A stretch of 64,000 nucleotides of DNA, taken from contig LADR01000020.1 in NCBI GenBank assembly GCA_000961655.1, forward strand, positions 31,667-95,666, written 5' to 3'. Made by a program: the position numbers and the translations under genes. Below the pieces are notes generated by a model that worked only from the letters and a program-made list of their open reading frames with translations, did not search any database and had not been told where the DNA came from. Each line of letters starts with the position of its first letter. The first letter of the stretch is position 1. This DNA comes from Desulfatitalea sp. BRH_c12. GTDB taxonomy: Bacteria > Desulfobacterota > Desulfobacteria > Desulfobacterales > Desulfosarcinaceae. Positions 62,636 to 64,000 of the stretch are shown here, piece by piece.

Positions 62636-63282
62636 TCAAGGTGCTTTGAGGACCAGATAGTGGCCTGTATACGATTGGATACGCTGATTTTGCGATAAAT
62701 ATTGGCAAGATGGCTTTTGACCGTGTAATGGCTGATGCACATCTTTTCGGCAATGTCCTTGTTGCTCGCACCAGCCGTGAGATGACGCAAGATTTCTTTT
62801 TCCCGAGATGAAAGACGCAAGGCGTCATCATTTTGTTGATGCGGCTCTATTTTCCTCGCGCTTGCGCTTAAAAGATAATTGCTCAGCGACTTCCGTGAGT
62901 ACCACAACTCCTTATTACGTATCGCTTCAATCCCTTTGACGACCGTGGACAAGTCGTCATCTTCATAAAAGACCCCCTTCAGCCCGTGGTTCATTGCTTT
63001 TTTTTCGATCGCGAAATCGCGGCAGGCGTTCAGCAGGGCAATCGGATGCGTTGAGCTGAAGGCCGCCCGTTCGGAAATAATGTCCCACAATTGTTCCTCG
63101 CCATTGGAGTGACAATCCCACAACACCAGATAATTGTCTTTTTCCCTATCGAAAGCCGACAGTTCGATGAGGCTCAGGTTTCTCGAACAATCAGTCGAAT
63201 ACCCGTAGGTATCGCTGAGCACCCTGGATAGTATATCATTTTGCAAGTTGGATCGACTTATCAAGATGAGATGAAGTTTCAT
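62632..63282 (-). CDS. LuxR/CsgD-type transcriptional regulator
   Basis: A 216-residue regulator with a receiver-like N-terminal half (ILISRSNLQNDILSRVL; VLWDCHS at the usual phospho-Asp strand) and a LuxR helix-turn-helix (about 150-210: LSSREKEILRHLTAGASNKDIAEKMCISHYTVKSHLANIYRKI). The acidic pocket of true receivers looks incomplete, so control may be by ligand or atypical phosphorylation, as in CsgD. AAGGTG precedes ATG 63282. Located at the head of the exopolysaccharide series, it is the likely local regulator. Confidence 0.88.
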   Translation of the reverse strand: MKLHLILISRSNLQNDILSRVLSDTYGYSTDCSRNLSLIELSAFDREKDNYLVLWDCHSNGEEQLWDIISERAAFSSTHPIALLNACRDFAIEKKAMNHGLKGVFYEDDDLSTVVKGIEAIRNKELWYSRKSLSNYLLSASARKIEPHQQNDDALRLSSREKEILRHLTAGASNKDIAEKMCISHYTVKSHLANIYRKISVSNRIQATIWSSKHLD

Positions 63283-63804
63283 CCATGCACCTTCGCCTTG
63301 GGCCACGGGACACTGCGATACGCATTGAGATGCTGTCCAAGCAATTGTGGCGCGATTTAGATATCGCCAAGAAACAGTTACTTAAACATCTGATAGGGAT
63401 ATCGTTTTTCAGGGGTGAAATTCAATCAAACGGGAAGAGATATGGGAAAATGGTTGCTGTGTCAGTTAAAATGAACAATTTTCAGTCGAAGCACAAACAC
63501 TTCCTCTAAGATGAGGGGCGGTTCTTATTGGGTTTTGTTCATATGCCTTAACCGGTTTTGCCTGGTTCGCATCATGAAACGCTTGAACACTGTTTACTTA
63601 TCCTTATGATCAAATCACGCATATTTATAAAAGCACCGAAAGCGGTCGGCCTATGCGTTTATTGTCTTAAATATCCATTCATCCGCTTTAAAGCATTAAC
63701 CCGTTTAGCAACAGTAATGCCGAAAAACCACCCATCAAGCCGATATCCACCCTTTTTTGCAATATTCAAATTGGATGATTGTTCCTGGTGAATAATTATT
63801 TAGC
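63283..63804. other. A+T-rich gene-free stretch upstream of the regulator
   Basis: About 520 bp with no credible gene on either strand; only short frames occur. It should contain the promoter of the LuxR-type gene. No clear terminator or known RNA is recognised. Confidence 0.5.
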
Positions 63805-64000
63805 TCAACTTTCGGGATTGGCACGCAGCGAGGTGAGCCGGGCGGGTGGTCCGCGCCACTGTCAGCCATGAGATTTAGTGAGGCTTAAGGTGGCGTAGGG
63901 TGTTCGGGCCGCACTGTTTGAGCGCCAGCGAGTTTGCGGCCCGACCCTACGCATACCTTTAGCCTCACTTGAGCGAAATGGCGTGTGGCGCGGACCACCC
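63805..64000. repeat. Dispersed palindromic repeat family, copy D (most complete)
   Basis: It starts with TTCGGGATTGGCACGCAG like copies A-C. GGGTGGTCCGCGCCAC (63844-63859) is exactly inverted at 63985-64000, and inner arms (TTAGTGAGGC..GGTGGCGTAGGGT.. against ..ACCCTACGC..GCCTCACTT) also pair around TTGAGCGCCAGCG. The whole can fold into one long hairpin. It may continue beyond the window. Confidence 0.85.

Noticed and set aside
62358..62831. 157-codon minus-strand frame overlapping the LuxR gene end
   Set aside because: It runs through the inverted-repeat element and out of frame with the HTH; no domain.

Overview
The window looks like chromosomal DNA of an anaerobic, GC-rich Desulfobacterota bacterium, probably close to the Desulfosarcina/Desulfobacteraceae group. 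No database search was run, so this is inferred from gene content. It encodes a four-subunit 2-oxoacid:ferredoxin oxidoreductase (korDABC), sigma-54-controlled acyl-CoA ligase and acyl-CoA dehydrogenase genes, the selenocysteine elongation factor SelB, a histidine kinase of a type common in sulfate reducers, and an exosortase/PEP-CTERM exopolysaccharide locus.

Region 1 (1-7.7 kb) is fatty-acid/acyl-CoA metabolism. A PAS-type sigma-54 activator precedes an acyl-CoA ligase that has a good -24/-12 promoter and palindromic upstream sites. A second, GAF-type activator diverges from an acyl-CoA dehydrogenase with its own -24/-12 promoter.

Region 2 (7.7-35 kb) is mostly housekeeping: HAD phosphatase, priA, gltA, stress and signalling proteins, selB, a broken histidine kinase, korDABC, mltG, nagZ, tsaD, purM, hom-thrH, a thioesterase, a DUF167 protein and an initiator tRNA. 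One gene here is unusual. A secreted DUF1573-like protein has an in-frame TGA exactly at the first cysteine of the expected CGC motif, followed by a SECIS-like hairpin. With selB about 10 kb away, it is read here as a candidate selenoprotein.

Region 3 (35.4-63.3 kb) is an exopolysaccharide locus. Two plus-strand genes encode secreted proteins: a calcium-repeat protein with a recently duplicated domain, and a pectate-lyase-like beta-helix protein. They converge on a minus-strand series that reads, in transcription order: LuxR-type regulator, Wzz/BY-kinase fusion, cysteine synthase, exosortase, a 90-residue PEP-CTERM protein, a second Wzz/kinase paralogue, sugar-nucleotide enzymes (4,6-dehydratase, nucleotidyltransferase, aminotransferase), a sugar transferase with unusual domain order, glycosyltransferases, an O-antigen-ligase-like polymerase, an epimerase, wecB, a FemAB-like acyltransferase, a Cys-rich unknown protein, a DUF218 protein and a Wzx flippase. 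Both Wzz/kinase proteins carry a PATAN/DUF4388-like domain inside the ATPase domain. One keeps all Walker motifs and a C-terminal tyrosine cluster; the other has lost all of them.

Several non-coding repeats are dispersed through the window, including a four-copy palindromic family (9.7, 17.9, 27.3 and 63.8-64.0 kb) and two MITE-like elements. No CRISPR array, rRNA, prophage or transposase gene was seen.
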